Part shown: piece after piece, positions 43,944-52,473 of the stretch
Layout: every line of letters begins with the position of its first letter
Numbering within the stretch: position 1 is the stretch's first letter
NCBI RefSeq assembly: GCF_934191625.1
Contig: NZ_CAKPUG010000001.1
Location: 186,001-250,000, forward strand
DNA: 64,000 bases
Origin: an uncultured Lactococcus sp.
Lineage (GTDB): Bacteria > Bacillota > Bacilli > Lactobacillales > Streptococcaceae
Direction of reading: 5' to 3'
The notes under the pieces: model-generated
The model's database searches: none
What the model saw: the letters and a program-made list of their open reading frames with translations, nothing else
Told to the model about the DNA's origin: nothing
Translations under genes and position numbers: made by a program

Positions 43944-44050
43944 TATCATTCTTTCTGCTTTAGAAGATTAGAATGATAATACGCAGGGAGCGAAGCGAGT
44001 TGTGAACCATCAGACATTCTTTCTGCTTTAGCAGATTAGAATGATAATAG
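43944..44050 (+). repeat. Palindromic intergenic repeat, copies C and D
   Basis: Copy C (43946-44002) is full length; copy D (44014-44050) is cut after the second arm. The inner stem reads TCTGC-TTTA-GCAGA in copy D where copies A and B have TTTGC-TTTA-GCAAA, a paired change that keeps the stem. Copy C has a mismatch (GAAGA for GCAGA). Confidence 0.85.
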
Positions 44051-44057
44051 CAGAGAG

Positions 44058-44086
44058 AACGAGGATGATTATCCTCGTTTTTTTGT
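44058..44086 (+). terminator. Terminator after murF and the repeats
   Basis: AACGAGGAT (44058-44066) pairs with ATCCTCGTT (44071-44079) around GATT; seven T follow. Confidence 0.85.
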
Positions 44087-44206
44087 CTTTTTAAAAGAAG
44101 AGGTATGCTAAAGACAAAATATAGCGTAAAATTGGCAAATAACGTTCGGAAATGACGTATAAAAAAATTAAATGACAAAAATTTAGAAAAAATATGTAGA
44201 AAAGTC

Positions 44207-44235
44207 TTTACAATTCAGATTGATTTAAGTATAAT
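44207..44235 (+). promoter_or_regulatory. opp operon promoter
   Basis: TTTACA (44207-44212), a 17-bp spacer and TATAAT (44230-44235). It fits the start of the opp transcript about 70 bases before oppA. Confidence 0.82.
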
Positions 44236-44248
44236 AGAGAACATAATA

Positions 44249-44263
44249 AATTTTCAGACAATA
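44249..44263 (+). promoter_or_regulatory. CodY-box candidate in the opp leader
   Basis: AATTTTCAGACAATA matches the CodY consensus AATTTTCWGAAAATT at 13 of 15 positions and lies just after the predicted transcription start. CodY represses opp in L. lactis when branched-chain amino acids are plentiful. Confidence 0.6.
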
Positions 44264-44313
44264 ATAAACAAATGCAAAATTGTCGGATAAGTCAAACAGA
44301 AAGAGGATGTTAC

Positions 44314-45987
44314 ATGGATAATTGGAAAAAAGTTTCATTAGGAACACTTGCTCTGGCTTCGGTCGGGCTCTTGGCAGCATGTGGAAATGGCGGAGGTGGC
44401 TCTAAGACAGCTAACCCACAACTTTCCGTTCCGACAAATATTGCTACATTGGATTCGGGCTTGGCTACAGACACATACTCAAACCTCTTCATCGGGAATA
44501 CCCAAGAAGGATTGACACGTGTAGATGACAAAGGTGTGGCGCAAAATGCGATGGCATCAGATATTAAAGTCTCTGATGATGGCTTAACATATACTATCAC
44601 TTTGCGTGATGGCTTGAAATGGTCAAACGGCGATGAATTGACAGCAAAAGACTTCCTTTATTCATGGCAACGTGCTGTAAACCCTGCAACAGGTTCACAA
44701 TACGCTTATTTGCTTGGTAACATCAAGAATGCCAATGAAATTAATACAGGTAAGATTAAAGACCTCAATCAGTTGGGTGTAAAAGCTAATGGCGACCACG
44801 AGTTGGTGATTTCTTTGACACAACCAACACCCTACTTTAAATTCCTTTTGGCAAACAGCGTTTACTACCCTGTAAACAAATCAGCTGTTGAAGAATTTGG
44901 TAAACAATATGGAACTTCATCTGATAAAGTCGTTTACTCTGGACCATTCATCTTCAAAAAAGATGCTGGCTGGACAGGGACAAACAACAGTTATTCACTT
45001 GTGAAAAACCCAGATTACTATGACAAAGACAATGTAAAATCAGACGAAATTGATTACACTGTTCAATCTAACCCGAATACAGCGGTTCAACTCTTCAAAC
45101 AAGGAAAATTGGACCAAGCCAACTTAGGTACAATGGACTTATACAACGCCAATAAAGGTTACAACGATGGTAAAGATCTTGTTGTCTTGAAAGAAGCAAC
45201 TACAGCTTACCTTCAATATAACCAATCAGGTGGTGGTACAACAAGCCCAGAAGTCGCTAAAGCATTGCAAAATAAAAATATCCGTGATGCTCTGAATCTT
45301 GCGACTGACCGTAAGAGTATCGTTGATCAATTCATTCCAGCGGGTACAGTAGCACAAACATTCACACCAGCAGGTATGTCTGTCACAGCAGATGGTAAAG
45401 ACTTTGCCGAATTTGCAAAACAAGATTACAACTTTGATGCTGCTAAAGCTAAAGAACTTTGGGAAAAAGGTCTGAAAGAAATTGGTGTGACATCACTGAA
45501 CATTCAGTACACAACCGATGCAGATGCGCCAGTTTCAAAATCTGTTGCTGACTTCTTGCAAGCCTCACTTTCTAAAACATTGCCAGGCTTGACACTTACT
45601 CAAAAAATCGTACCTTTCCAACAACGTTTGAAAGATTCACAAAACCAAAACTTTGATGTGGTTCTCTCTCTTTGGGGTGGTGACTACGCTGAACCATCAA
45701 CATTCTTGCAACTCTTTGCAGATGGATCAGGTTATAACGATGGTAAATTTGTAAATCCTGCATACCAAGCAGCCTGGACAAAAGCATCGACATTGCCAGT
45801 AGTCTTGGATGACAAAGCACGTGATGCAGCATATAAAGATGCTGAAGCAGCACTCTTTAATGAATCAAGCATCAACCCACTGTATTACCGTGCGACACCA
45901 GCACTCCGTAACCAACACCTTAAAGGTTTGCAATTCAACTCAACAGGTTTGTCTTACGATCTCAAAGGTGTTTACATCGAAAAATAG
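44314..45987 (+). CDS. oppA: Oligopeptide ABC transporter binding lipoprotein
   Basis: The peptide-binding protein of the Opp system, 557 residues. The signal peptide ends in the lipobox LLAAC, and family-5 binding-protein motifs follow (LTYTITLRDGLKWSNGDELTAKDFLYSW and related; NIRDALNLATDR). The frame opens at 44272, but the ATG at 44314 has AGAGGA upstream and gives the signal peptide. First gene of oppABCDF here; in L. lactis oppA is the last of the five. Confidence 0.93.
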   Translation: MDNWKKVSLGTLALASVGLLAACGNGGGGSKTANPQLSVPTNIATLDSGLATDTYSNLFIGNTQEGLTRVDDKGVAQNAMASDIKVSDDGLTYTITLRDGLKWSNGDELTAKDFLYSWQRAVNPATGSQYAYLLGNIKNANEINTGKIKDLNQLGVKANGDHELVISLTQPTPYFKFLLANSVYYPVNKSAVEEFGKQYGTSSDKVVYSGPFIFKKDAGWTGTNNSYSLVKNPDYYDKDNVKSDEIDYTVQSNPNTAVQLFKQGKLDQANLGTMDLYNANKGYNDGKDLVVLKEATTAYLQYNQSGGGTTSPEVAKALQNKNIRDALNLATDRKSIVDQFIPAGTVAQTFTPAGMSVTADGKDFAEFAKQDYNFDAAKAKELWEKGLKEIGVTSLNIQYTTDADAPVSKSVADFLQASLSKTLPGLTLTQKIVPFQQRLKDSQNQNFDVVLSLWGGDYAEPSTFLQLFADGSGYNDGKFVNPAYQAAWTKASTLPVVLDDKARDAAYKDAEAALFNESSINPLYYRATPALRNQHLKGLQFNSTGLSYDLKGVYIEK

Positions 45988-46009
45988 TAGGCACTAACAT
46001 CAAACGAAT

Positions 46010-46050
46010 AAGTAGGGCTTATGAGGCCTACTTTTCGTGTTTTTATTAAG
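46010..46050 (+). terminator. Weak hairpin between oppA and oppB
   Basis: AAGTAGG (46010-46016) pairs with CCTACTT (46027-46033) with a 10-base loop and an interrupted T stretch. It likely lets part of the transcripts stop, giving more OppA than membrane subunits. Confidence 0.5.
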
Positions 46051-46060
46051 GAATTTTTAT

Positions 46061-46978
46061 ATGTTAGCTAAATATCTTGTAAAACGTATCTTATTGATGC
46101 TCTTAACATTATTTGTAGTTATTACAGCAACTTTCTTCCTGATGCAGGTAATGCCAGGAACACCCTTTAATAACCCCAAATTAACCCCAGAGCAAATTCA
46201 ACAATTAAATGTTGCATATGGTTTAGATAAACCTCTTATTGTGCAGTACTTTATTTATCTCCAAAATGCTTTCACTGGTAACTTTGGTACATCATTTACC
46301 TTTGCCAACCAACCTGTAAGCACAATGATCGCACAACGTCTTCCGGTTTCAGCACAGCTTGGTTTCCAAGCTTTGATTATCGGTGTTGTTGTCGGAACAT
46401 TCTTTGGTGTTGTTGCTGCCCGCTTTAAAAATACATGGATTGATGGCCTTTTAAGTGTCATCTCAACAGTTTTCTTCTCAGTACCTTCCTTCATCGTAGG
46501 TACTTTACTCCTCTTATACTTTGGTTATACTTGGGAACTTCTTCCAGTATCAGGATGGGGTACATTTGCACAAACTATTTTACCTTCACTTGCGCTCTCC
46601 TTTGCTCCAATGTCGCAAGTCATGAGTTTTGTCCGTGCTCAGATGATCGAGTCGCTTTCATCAGACTATATCCTCTTAGCACGTGCCAAAGGTTTGTCTG
46701 ATCGTGAAGTCTTGTGGAAACATGCTATCCGAAACTCATTGATTCCAATGCTTACACTGATTGGACCAATGAGTGCCGGGCTCTTGACAGGATCTGTCCT
46801 TATTGAGTCAATCTTCTCGATTCCTGGTATCGGTCAGCAATTTGTCCAGTCGATTCCTTCAAAAGACTTCCCAGTCATTATGGGTACCACAGTTGTTTAT
46901 GCCGTAATGTTGATGGCGATGATTTTAATCACCGATATTATTACAGCATTTGTTGATCCACGCGTACGTTTGGACTAG
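46061..46978 (+). CDS. oppB: Oligopeptide ABC transporter permease OppB
   Basis: One of the two membrane subunits, 305 residues with six helices. Seen: the N-terminal LAKYLVKRILLMLLTLFVV helix, the periplasmic-side stretch FNNPKLTPEQIQQLNVAYGLDKP and the EAA loop with ARAKGLSDREVLWKHAIRNS. The frame opens earlier at 46037, but the ATG at 46061 has AAGGAA upstream and matches family length. Second gene of the opp operon. Confidence 0.94.
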   Translation: MLAKYLVKRILLMLLTLFVVITATFFLMQVMPGTPFNNPKLTPEQIQQLNVAYGLDKPLIVQYFIYLQNAFTGNFGTSFTFANQPVSTMIAQRLPVSAQLGFQALIIGVVVGTFFGVVAARFKNTWIDGLLSVISTVFFSVPSFIVGTLLLLYFGYTWELLPVSGWGTFAQTILPSLALSFAPMSQVMSFVRAQMIESLSSDYILLARAKGLSDREVLWKHAIRNSLIPMLTLIGPMSAGLLTGSVLIESIFSIPGIGQQFVQSIPSKDFPVIMGTTVVYAVMLMAMILITDIITAFVDPRVRLD

Positions 46979-46993
46979 AAAGGAGGGAAGGAA

Positions 46994-48028
46994 ATGGAAA
47001 ATATTAACAGTAAATTTAAACTTGTAACAAACCGTGATTTTGAAGCGAGTGAAATGATCGCAAAACCCGCCCTCACTTTTTGGCAAGATGCATGGCGACG
47101 TTTTAAGAAAAATAAAGTGGCAATGATAGCGATGGTTGTCGTTATCTTCACCCTGTTGTTCTCTGTGGTTTCAACATTTTTTGTCCCACAATCAGCAGCC
47201 AATAACTTTGATCCGAATGCGGTTCAAACTTATAAAAATTTACCACCTAAGCTGGGGAACATGAATATTCCAGGCTGGAACGGTAACTTTGCCGCGCCAG
47301 GAAGTACAATCGCAGAAGACCTCTACCAAGTACAAAATGTCCCAGAAGGTGAATCCTTTATCTTTGGTACGGATTCTTTAGGACGTTCGATTGCGAAACG
47401 TACTATCGTAGGTTTACGTATTTCCTTGATTATCGCCTTTGCTTCTATCGTCTTTGATGTGTTGATCGGGATTACTTATGGTTTAATCTCTGGCTGGATT
47501 GGCGGAAAAGTGGATACGGTTATGCAACGTATCATTGAGATTATCAGCTCTATTCCAAGTTTGGTTATTGTAACCATGTTTGGTCTCTTGCTTGGACAAG
47601 GTATTGTCTCGATTGTCCTTGCTATTGGTCTCTTTATTTGGACAGGGATTGCCCGGCAGGTAAGAAATATGACCTTATCACTCAAGGAGCGTGAGTTTGT
47701 TCTTGCGGCAAAAACCTTAGGTGCCAGTCCATTTAAAATCATGGTTAAACACCTTATTCCAAATATGCTAGGTGTTATTATCGTGCAAATTATGTTTGAT
47801 ATTCCATCGGTAATTTTCTTTGAAGCTGTTCTTTCGGCGATTAACTTGGGGGTTAAACCTCCAACAGCATCGCTAGGTTCATTGATTTCAGATGGTATTC
47901 AAAGCTTGCAATTCTATCCATTCCAAGTTGCAGTACCTGCAATAGTCTTGTCTCTCTTGTCACTTGCCTTCTTCCTCTTTGGTTATGGCTTACGTGATGC
48001 TTTCGATCCTAAATCAGGCCAAGACTAA
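46994..48028 (+). CDS. oppC: Oligopeptide ABC transporter permease OppC
   Basis: The second membrane subunit, 344 residues. The cytoplasmic N-terminus with FWQDAWRRFKKNKVAMIAM leads into helix 1, the stretch FGTDSLGRSIAKRTIVGLR is typical of OppC/DppC, and the EAA loop is AAKTLGASPFKIMVKHLIPN. AAAGGAGG precedes the ATG, 15 bases after oppB. Confidence 0.94.
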   Translation: MENINSKFKLVTNRDFEASEMIAKPALTFWQDAWRRFKKNKVAMIAMVVVIFTLLFSVVSTFFVPQSAANNFDPNAVQTYKNLPPKLGNMNIPGWNGNFAAPGSTIAEDLYQVQNVPEGESFIFGTDSLGRSIAKRTIVGLRISLIIAFASIVFDVLIGITYGLISGWIGGKVDTVMQRIIEIISSIPSLVIVTMFGLLLGQGIVSIVLAIGLFIWTGIARQVRNMTLSLKEREFVLAAKTLGASPFKIMVKHLIPNMLGVIIVQIMFDIPSVIFFEAVLSAINLGVKPPTASLGSLISDGIQSLQFYPFQVAVPAIVLSLLSLAFFLFGYGLRDAFDPKSGQD

Positions 48029-48044
48029 GAAATGAGGAAGTAAA

Positions 48045-49106
48045 ATGACTGAAAAAGAAGAAAAAGTACTTGAAGTAAAAAATCTGCATGTTCATTTCAA
48101 AACATATGCTGGGAAGGTCAAAGCCATCCGTGATGTTTCATTTGATTTGAAAAAAGGAGAAACCTTAGCTATCGTTGGTGAATCAGGTTCAGGAAAATCT
48201 GTAACCACGAAAACGCTTATGGGCCTTAATGCAACAAATGCCGAAATCCCTAAGGGAGAGATACTCTTTAAAGGACGTAATCTCCTCGATATTAAAGAAG
48301 AAGATTGGCAGAAGATTCGTGGTAATGAAATCTCGATGATTTTCCAAGATCCAATGACCTCTCTTGATCCAACCATGCGTATTGGTAACCAAATTGCTGA
48401 ACCATTGATCAAGCACAGAGGGATGAAGAAGAAGGATGCTTTAGTAAAAGCTTTGGAATTGATGAAAGCTGTAGGAATTCCCCAAAGTGAACAGCATATC
48501 AATGATTACCCACACCAATGGTCGGGAGGAATGCGCCAACGTGCAGTTATTGCCATCGCGCTTGCAGCTGATCCAGAAATTCTTATTGCGGATGAACCAA
48601 CGACAGCGTTAGACGTTACTATCCAAGCACAAATTATGCAAATGATGTCGGAGCTCCAACAGCGTATCGAATCCTCAATCATCTTTATTACCCATGATTT
48701 GGGTGTGGTTGCTGGTTTTGCTGATCGTGTGGCTGTGATGTATGCGGGTGAGATTGTGGAGTATGGTACAGTAGAAGAAATCTTCTATAACCCACAACAC
48801 CCTTATACATGGGGGCTTCTTGATTCTATGCCAACAGTGGATACTGATGTTGAACGTTTGGTTTCCATTCCAGGAACTCCTCCAGATTTGCTCAATCCCC
48901 CAAAAGGCGATGCTTTTGCCTTGCGTAATCAACATGCTCTTGAAATCGACTTTGAAGAAGAACCACCTTACTTTGAAGTGTCACCGACACATCAAGTAAA
49001 ATCATGGCTCTTAGATGAACGTTCTCCAAAGGTTCTACCATCTGAAAATATCCAACAACGCTGGATGCGCTGGGAAAAAATGAAAATGAAAGGAAATGTT
49101 GAATAA
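48045..49106 (+). CDS. oppD: Oligopeptide ABC transporter ATPase OppD
   Basis: An ATPase of 353 residues: Walker A GESGSGKSVTTK, signature WSGGMRQR, Walker B ILIADEPTTALD and switch histidine FITHDLG. The C-terminal oligopeptide/dipeptide extension (NPQHPYTWGLL and SIPGTPPDLLNPP) is present. The cysteines that bind iron-sulfur in some OppD proteins are not seen. Its stop overlaps the oppF start by one base. Confidence 0.95.
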   Translation: MTEKEEKVLEVKNLHVHFKTYAGKVKAIRDVSFDLKKGETLAIVGESGSGKSVTTKTLMGLNATNAEIPKGEILFKGRNLLDIKEEDWQKIRGNEISMIFQDPMTSLDPTMRIGNQIAEPLIKHRGMKKKDALVKALELMKAVGIPQSEQHINDYPHQWSGGMRQRAVIAIALAADPEILIADEPTTALDVTIQAQIMQMMSELQQRIESSIIFITHDLGVVAGFADRVAVMYAGEIVEYGTVEEIFYNPQHPYTWGLLDSMPTVDTDVERLVSIPGTPPDLLNPPKGDAFALRNQHALEIDFEEEPPYFEVSPTHQVKSWLLDERSPKVLPSENIQQRWMRWEKMKMKGNVE

Positions 49107-50041
49107 TGACTGAAGAAAGAAAAAGACTTGTCGAATTCAAAGGTGTTGACCTGGTTTTCAATAAAGGAAAAAAGAATGTTAATAAAGCCATTAATAACGT
49201 TTCCTTTCATATCTATGAGGGAGAAACCTTCGGACTTGTAGGTGAATCGGGTTCAGGTAAAACAACAATCGGACGTGCAATCATGAAGCTTTACGACATC
49301 AATAAAGGAGAAATCCACTTTAATGGTAATGATGTTAGCAAGATTAAAGGCGCTGAGTTGAAAAAATTCCGTGAAAAAGTACAAATGATATTCCAAGACC
49401 CCCAAGCATCGCTGAATGGCAGAATGCGGGTTAAAGATATAATTGCTGAAGGGATTGACGTAAACGGTTTAGCCAAGAATAATGAAGAACGGACGGAAAA
49501 GGTTAAAGAACTCCTCAAACTTGTTGGTCTTAATCAAGACCACATGACACGTTATCCTCATGAATTCTCAGGCGGTCAGCGTCAACGGATCGGTATCGCC
49601 CGGGCCTTGGCGGTGAATCCTAAATTCATCGTTGCAGATGAGCCAATCTCAGCTTTGGATGTGTCGATTCAGGCACAAGTAGTCAACTTGATGCGAGATA
49701 TTCAAGAAAAAGAAGGTTTAACTTATCTATTTATTGCCCACGATTTATCGATGGTAAAATACATCTCTGATCGCATTGGAGTAATGCACTGGGGTAAAAT
49801 TTTGGAAATCGGAACTTCCGATCAGGTTTATAATAATGCTTTACACCCCTACACGCAATCTTTGTTGAGTGCAATTCCTGCACCAGACCCAATCTCAGAG
49901 CGGAGCCGTATTCCTCAAGCTTATGATCCAACGACAGAATTGGATGGACAACCGCGTGAACTACGTGAAATAACGCCAGGTCATTTTGTACTTTCGACTG
50001 AAGAAGAAGCCGAAAACTATAGAAAAATGGCAATAGTATAA
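49106..50041 (+). CDS. oppF: Oligopeptide ABC transporter ATPase OppF
   Basis: The second ATPase, 311 residues: Walker A GESGSGKTTIGR, signature FSGGQRQR, Walker B FIVADEPISALD and FIAHDLSMVKY. The C-terminal family stretch is NALHPYTQSLLSAIP. The ATG overlaps the oppD stop (TAATG), so the two ATPases are made together. Last gene of the operon; a strong terminator follows. Confidence 0.95.
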   Translation: MTEERKRLVEFKGVDLVFNKGKKNVNKAINNVSFHIYEGETFGLVGESGSGKTTIGRAIMKLYDINKGEIHFNGNDVSKIKGAELKKFREKVQMIFQDPQASLNGRMRVKDIIAEGIDVNGLAKNNEERTEKVKELLKLVGLNQDHMTRYPHEFSGGQRQRIGIARALAVNPKFIVADEPISALDVSIQAQVVNLMRDIQEKEGLTYLFIAHDLSMVKYISDRIGVMHWGKILEIGTSDQVYNNALHPYTQSLLSAIPAPDPISERSRIPQAYDPTTELDGQPRELREITPGHFVLSTEEEAENYRKMAIV

Positions 50042-50045
50042 AAAT

Positions 50046-50074
50046 AACTACACCTCTAAGGGTGTAGTTTTTTA
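50046..50074 (+). terminator. Terminator of the opp operon
   Basis: AACTACACC (50046-50054) pairs with GGTGTAGTT (50061-50069) with a 6-base loop and a T-run. Confidence 0.87.
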
Positions 50075-50192
50075 TAAATGCCAGAAAAGTTTTTGGATGT
50101 TATTTTATTATTGAATTTATCTTAAATGGTATAAAATGAAGTTAAGCTGAGATATATTATTTTTATAAATGAAAAAGAAAAGAGGAAGGATG

Positions 50193-50636
50193 ATGGACTT
50201 TTTAACTGAAATTATGGGTAACCAAATTTTAATTACAGCTATTGTTGGCTGGTTTGCTGCACAAATCATCAAAATTATTGTCGATATTTTTCGCTACCGT
50301 AAGCTCGATTGGCGGTTGCTTTTTGCTACTGGTGGTATGCCAAGCTCACATAGTGCTTTAGTGGTTTCTATGACCACAGCAACAGGACTTTCACAAGGCT
50401 TTGATTCAGCTGTGTTTGCTGTTGCTATGGTTTTTGCCTTTGTCGTGATGTATGATGCCCAAGGTATAAGACGTCAAGCAGGGACACATGCTTATATTTT
50501 AAATATTATTATCCAGACAATCGAAAACCCTAAGATAAATGCAGAAAAAGCATTGAAAGAACTGCTAGGTCATACCCCTTTTCAAGTCTTGGGGGGAGCA
50601 ATTTTAGGAATTATTGTAGCTCTTTTAATGAATTAA
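50193..50636 (+). CDS. DUF212 / divergent PAP2-family membrane protein
   Basis: A 147-residue membrane protein of the YuiD (DUF212) family, related to the PAP2/vanadium haloperoxidase phosphatases. Seen: the GGMPSSHSALVVSM stretch with the phosphatase-type Ser-His, and helices at about residues 8-28, 60-90 and 125-145. Function is unknown; lipid phosphate hydrolysis is a guess from the fold. Two ATG codons abut (50190, 50193); the second has the better distance to AGAGGA (50181-50186). Confidence 0.83.
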   Translation: MDFLTEIMGNQILITAIVGWFAAQIIKIIVDIFRYRKLDWRLLFATGGMPSSHSALVVSMTTATGLSQGFDSAVFAVAMVFAFVVMYDAQGIRRQAGTHAYILNIIIQTIENPKINAEKALKELLGHTPFQVLGGAILGIIVALLMN

Positions 50637-50698
50637 AGTCATTACAATCATCCTAAAAGCCGTATAGCAATTGATAAAGAACAGTTTCTCTGTTTTTT

Positions 50699-50707
50699 TG
50701 CTATAAT
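50699..50707 (+). promoter_or_regulatory. Extended -10 of prfC
   Basis: TGC plus TATAAT (50702-50707), 37 bases before the prfC ATG; no good -35. Confidence 0.55.
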
Positions 50708-50743
50708 GATAAGGCATATATTTTGATAAGAATAGGTTAAAAA

Positions 50744-52315
50744 ATGAATAGAGCAGAAGAAATAAAAAAACGTCGTACCTTTGCCATCATCAGTCACCCG
50801 GATGCTGGTAAAACAACAATAACAGAGCAACTCCTTAAATTTGGTGGAGCGATTCGTGAGGCGGGAACGGTCAAAGCACGTAAGACAGGTAACTTTGCAA
50901 AATCTGACTGGATGGATATTGAAAAAGAACGTGGGATTTCCGTGACTTCATCCGTTATGCAGTTTGATTATGCTGGAAAACGCGTGAATATTTTGGATAC
51001 ACCAGGGCATGAGGACTTCTCTGAAGATACTTACCGTACTTTGATGGCCGTTGATGCTGCTGTCATGGTTATTGATAGCGCTAAAGGTATTGAGGCCCAA
51101 ACCAAGAAACTTTTTCAAGTCGTAAAACGTCGTGGTATTCCTGTATTTACCTTTATTAATAAGTTGGACCGTGATGGACGTGAACCGCTAGACTTATTGA
51201 GCGAATTGGAAGATATTTTGGGTATCGCTTCTGTGCCTATGAACTGGCCAATCGGTATGGGAAAAAACTTCCAAGGGCTCTATGACTTTTATAACAAACG
51301 TATCGAAGTTTATCAACCTGAAAATGGCGAGCGCTTCATTGAGTTTGGAGAAAATGGAGAAATAGATGCTAGCCATCCACTGACAAGTAATCCTTTCTAT
51401 GCGCAAGCCATGGAAGATGCGGAACTTTTACTTGATGCCGGGAATGAATTTGACGAGAAAGAAGTGCTTGCTGGTCAGTTGACACCTGTCTTCTTTGGTT
51501 CGGCTTTGACAGACTTTGGTGTTGAAACCTTCTTGGATACTTTCTTGACTTACGCGCCAGAGCCAAATGGACATAAGACTGTGGATGAGGAAATCATTGA
51601 CCCATTACGTGAAGAGTTTTCAGGATTTGTCTTCAAAATTCAAGCTAACATGGACATCCGGCACCGTGACCGTATCGCTTTTGTACGTATTGTTTCTGGT
51701 GAATTTGAACGTGGTATGGGAGTAAAACTGCTGCGCACAGGTAAGCAAGTCAAACTTTCAAACGTAACTCAGTTCATGGCTGAATCTCGTGAAAATGTTG
51801 AAAATGCCGTAGCAGGTGATATTATTGGTGTTTATGATACAGGAACGTACCAGGTTGGGGATACACTGACCACCGGTAAACTCAAAACGCCTTTTGAGCC
51901 CTTGCCAACCTTCACTCCGGAATTATTTATGCGTGTGACTGCTAAAAATGTCATGAAGCAAAAATCCTTCCAAAAAGGAATCGAGCAACTTGTACAAGAA
52001 GGAGCAATCCAGCTTTATAAAACTTACACAACGGGGGAAATTATGCTCGGTGCTGTCGGTCAACTGCAATTTGAAGTGTTCAAACATCGTATGGAAAATG
52101 AGTATAACTCCGAAATTATCATGACACCTATGGGAAGTAAGACCGTACGGTGGATCAAGCCAGAAGATTTGGATGAGAAGATGTCCTCAAGTCGTAATAT
52201 TTTAGCACGAGATCGCTTTGATCATCCGCTTTTCCTCTTTGAAAACGACTTCGCTATGCGTTGGTTCAAAGATAAATATCCTGACGTTGAACTGATGGAA
52301 CAATTTTCTGTTTAA
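50744..52315 (+). CDS. prfC: Peptide chain release factor 3
   Basis: A GTPase of 523 residues that recycles RF1 and RF2 after peptide release. The G motifs are [10 protein letters not shown] (G1), [13 protein letters not shown] (G3) and NKLDRD (G4), followed by domains II and III with the [13 protein letters not shown] end. Start [15 protein letters not shown]. Single-gene unit with promoter and terminator. Confidence 0.95.
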   Translation: MNRAEEIKKRRTFAIISHPDAGKTTITEQLLKFGGAIREAGTVKARKTGNFAKSDWMDIEKERGISVTSSVMQFDYAGKRVNILDTPGHEDFSEDTYRTLMAVDAAVMVIDSAKGIEAQTKKLFQVVKRRGIPVFTFINKLDRDGREPLDLLSELEDILGIASVPMNWPIGMGKNFQGLYDFYNKRIEVYQPENGERFIEFGENGEIDASHPLTSNPFYAQAMEDAELLLDAGNEFDEKEVLAGQLTPVFFGSALTDFGVETFLDTFLTYAPEPNGHKTVDEEIIDPLREEFSGFVFKIQANMDIRHRDRIAFVRIVSGEFERGMGVKLLRTGKQVKLSNVTQFMAESRENVENAVAGDIIGVYDTGTYQVGDTLTTGKLKTPFEPLPTFTPELFMRVTAKNVMKQKSFQKGIEQLVQEGAIQLYKTYTTGEIMLGAVGQLQFEVFKHRMENEYNSEIIMTPMGSKTVRWIKPEDLDEKMSSSRNILARDRFDHPLFLFENDFAMRWFKDKYPDVELMEQFSV

Positions 52316-52329
52316 AAAACTACAATGAA

Positions 52330-52355
52330 AAGTCCGATAATAGGGCTTTTTTTGT
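52330..52355 (+). terminator. Terminator of prfC
   Basis: AAGTCC (52330-52335) pairs with GGGCTT (52343-52348, one T-G pair), then seven T. Confidence 0.75.
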
Positions 52356-52457
52356 CACTGCGCTAAGTATTTCAAATAGGGTATTAAAATAAACTCAAGT
52401 GCTGTCATTTTTATAAGAAATAAATTTATATATAAGTGGTTTTCACATTGTTTAATA

Positions 52458-52466
52458 TGCTATAAT
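52458..52466 (+). promoter_or_regulatory. Extended -10 before the LTA-synthase-like gene
   Basis: TGC plus TATAAT (52461-52466) ends seven bases before an ATG at 52474 that opens an 11-codon frame. This spacing is that of a leaderless start. Confidence 0.6.
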
Positions 52467-52473
52467 GAAAGTT

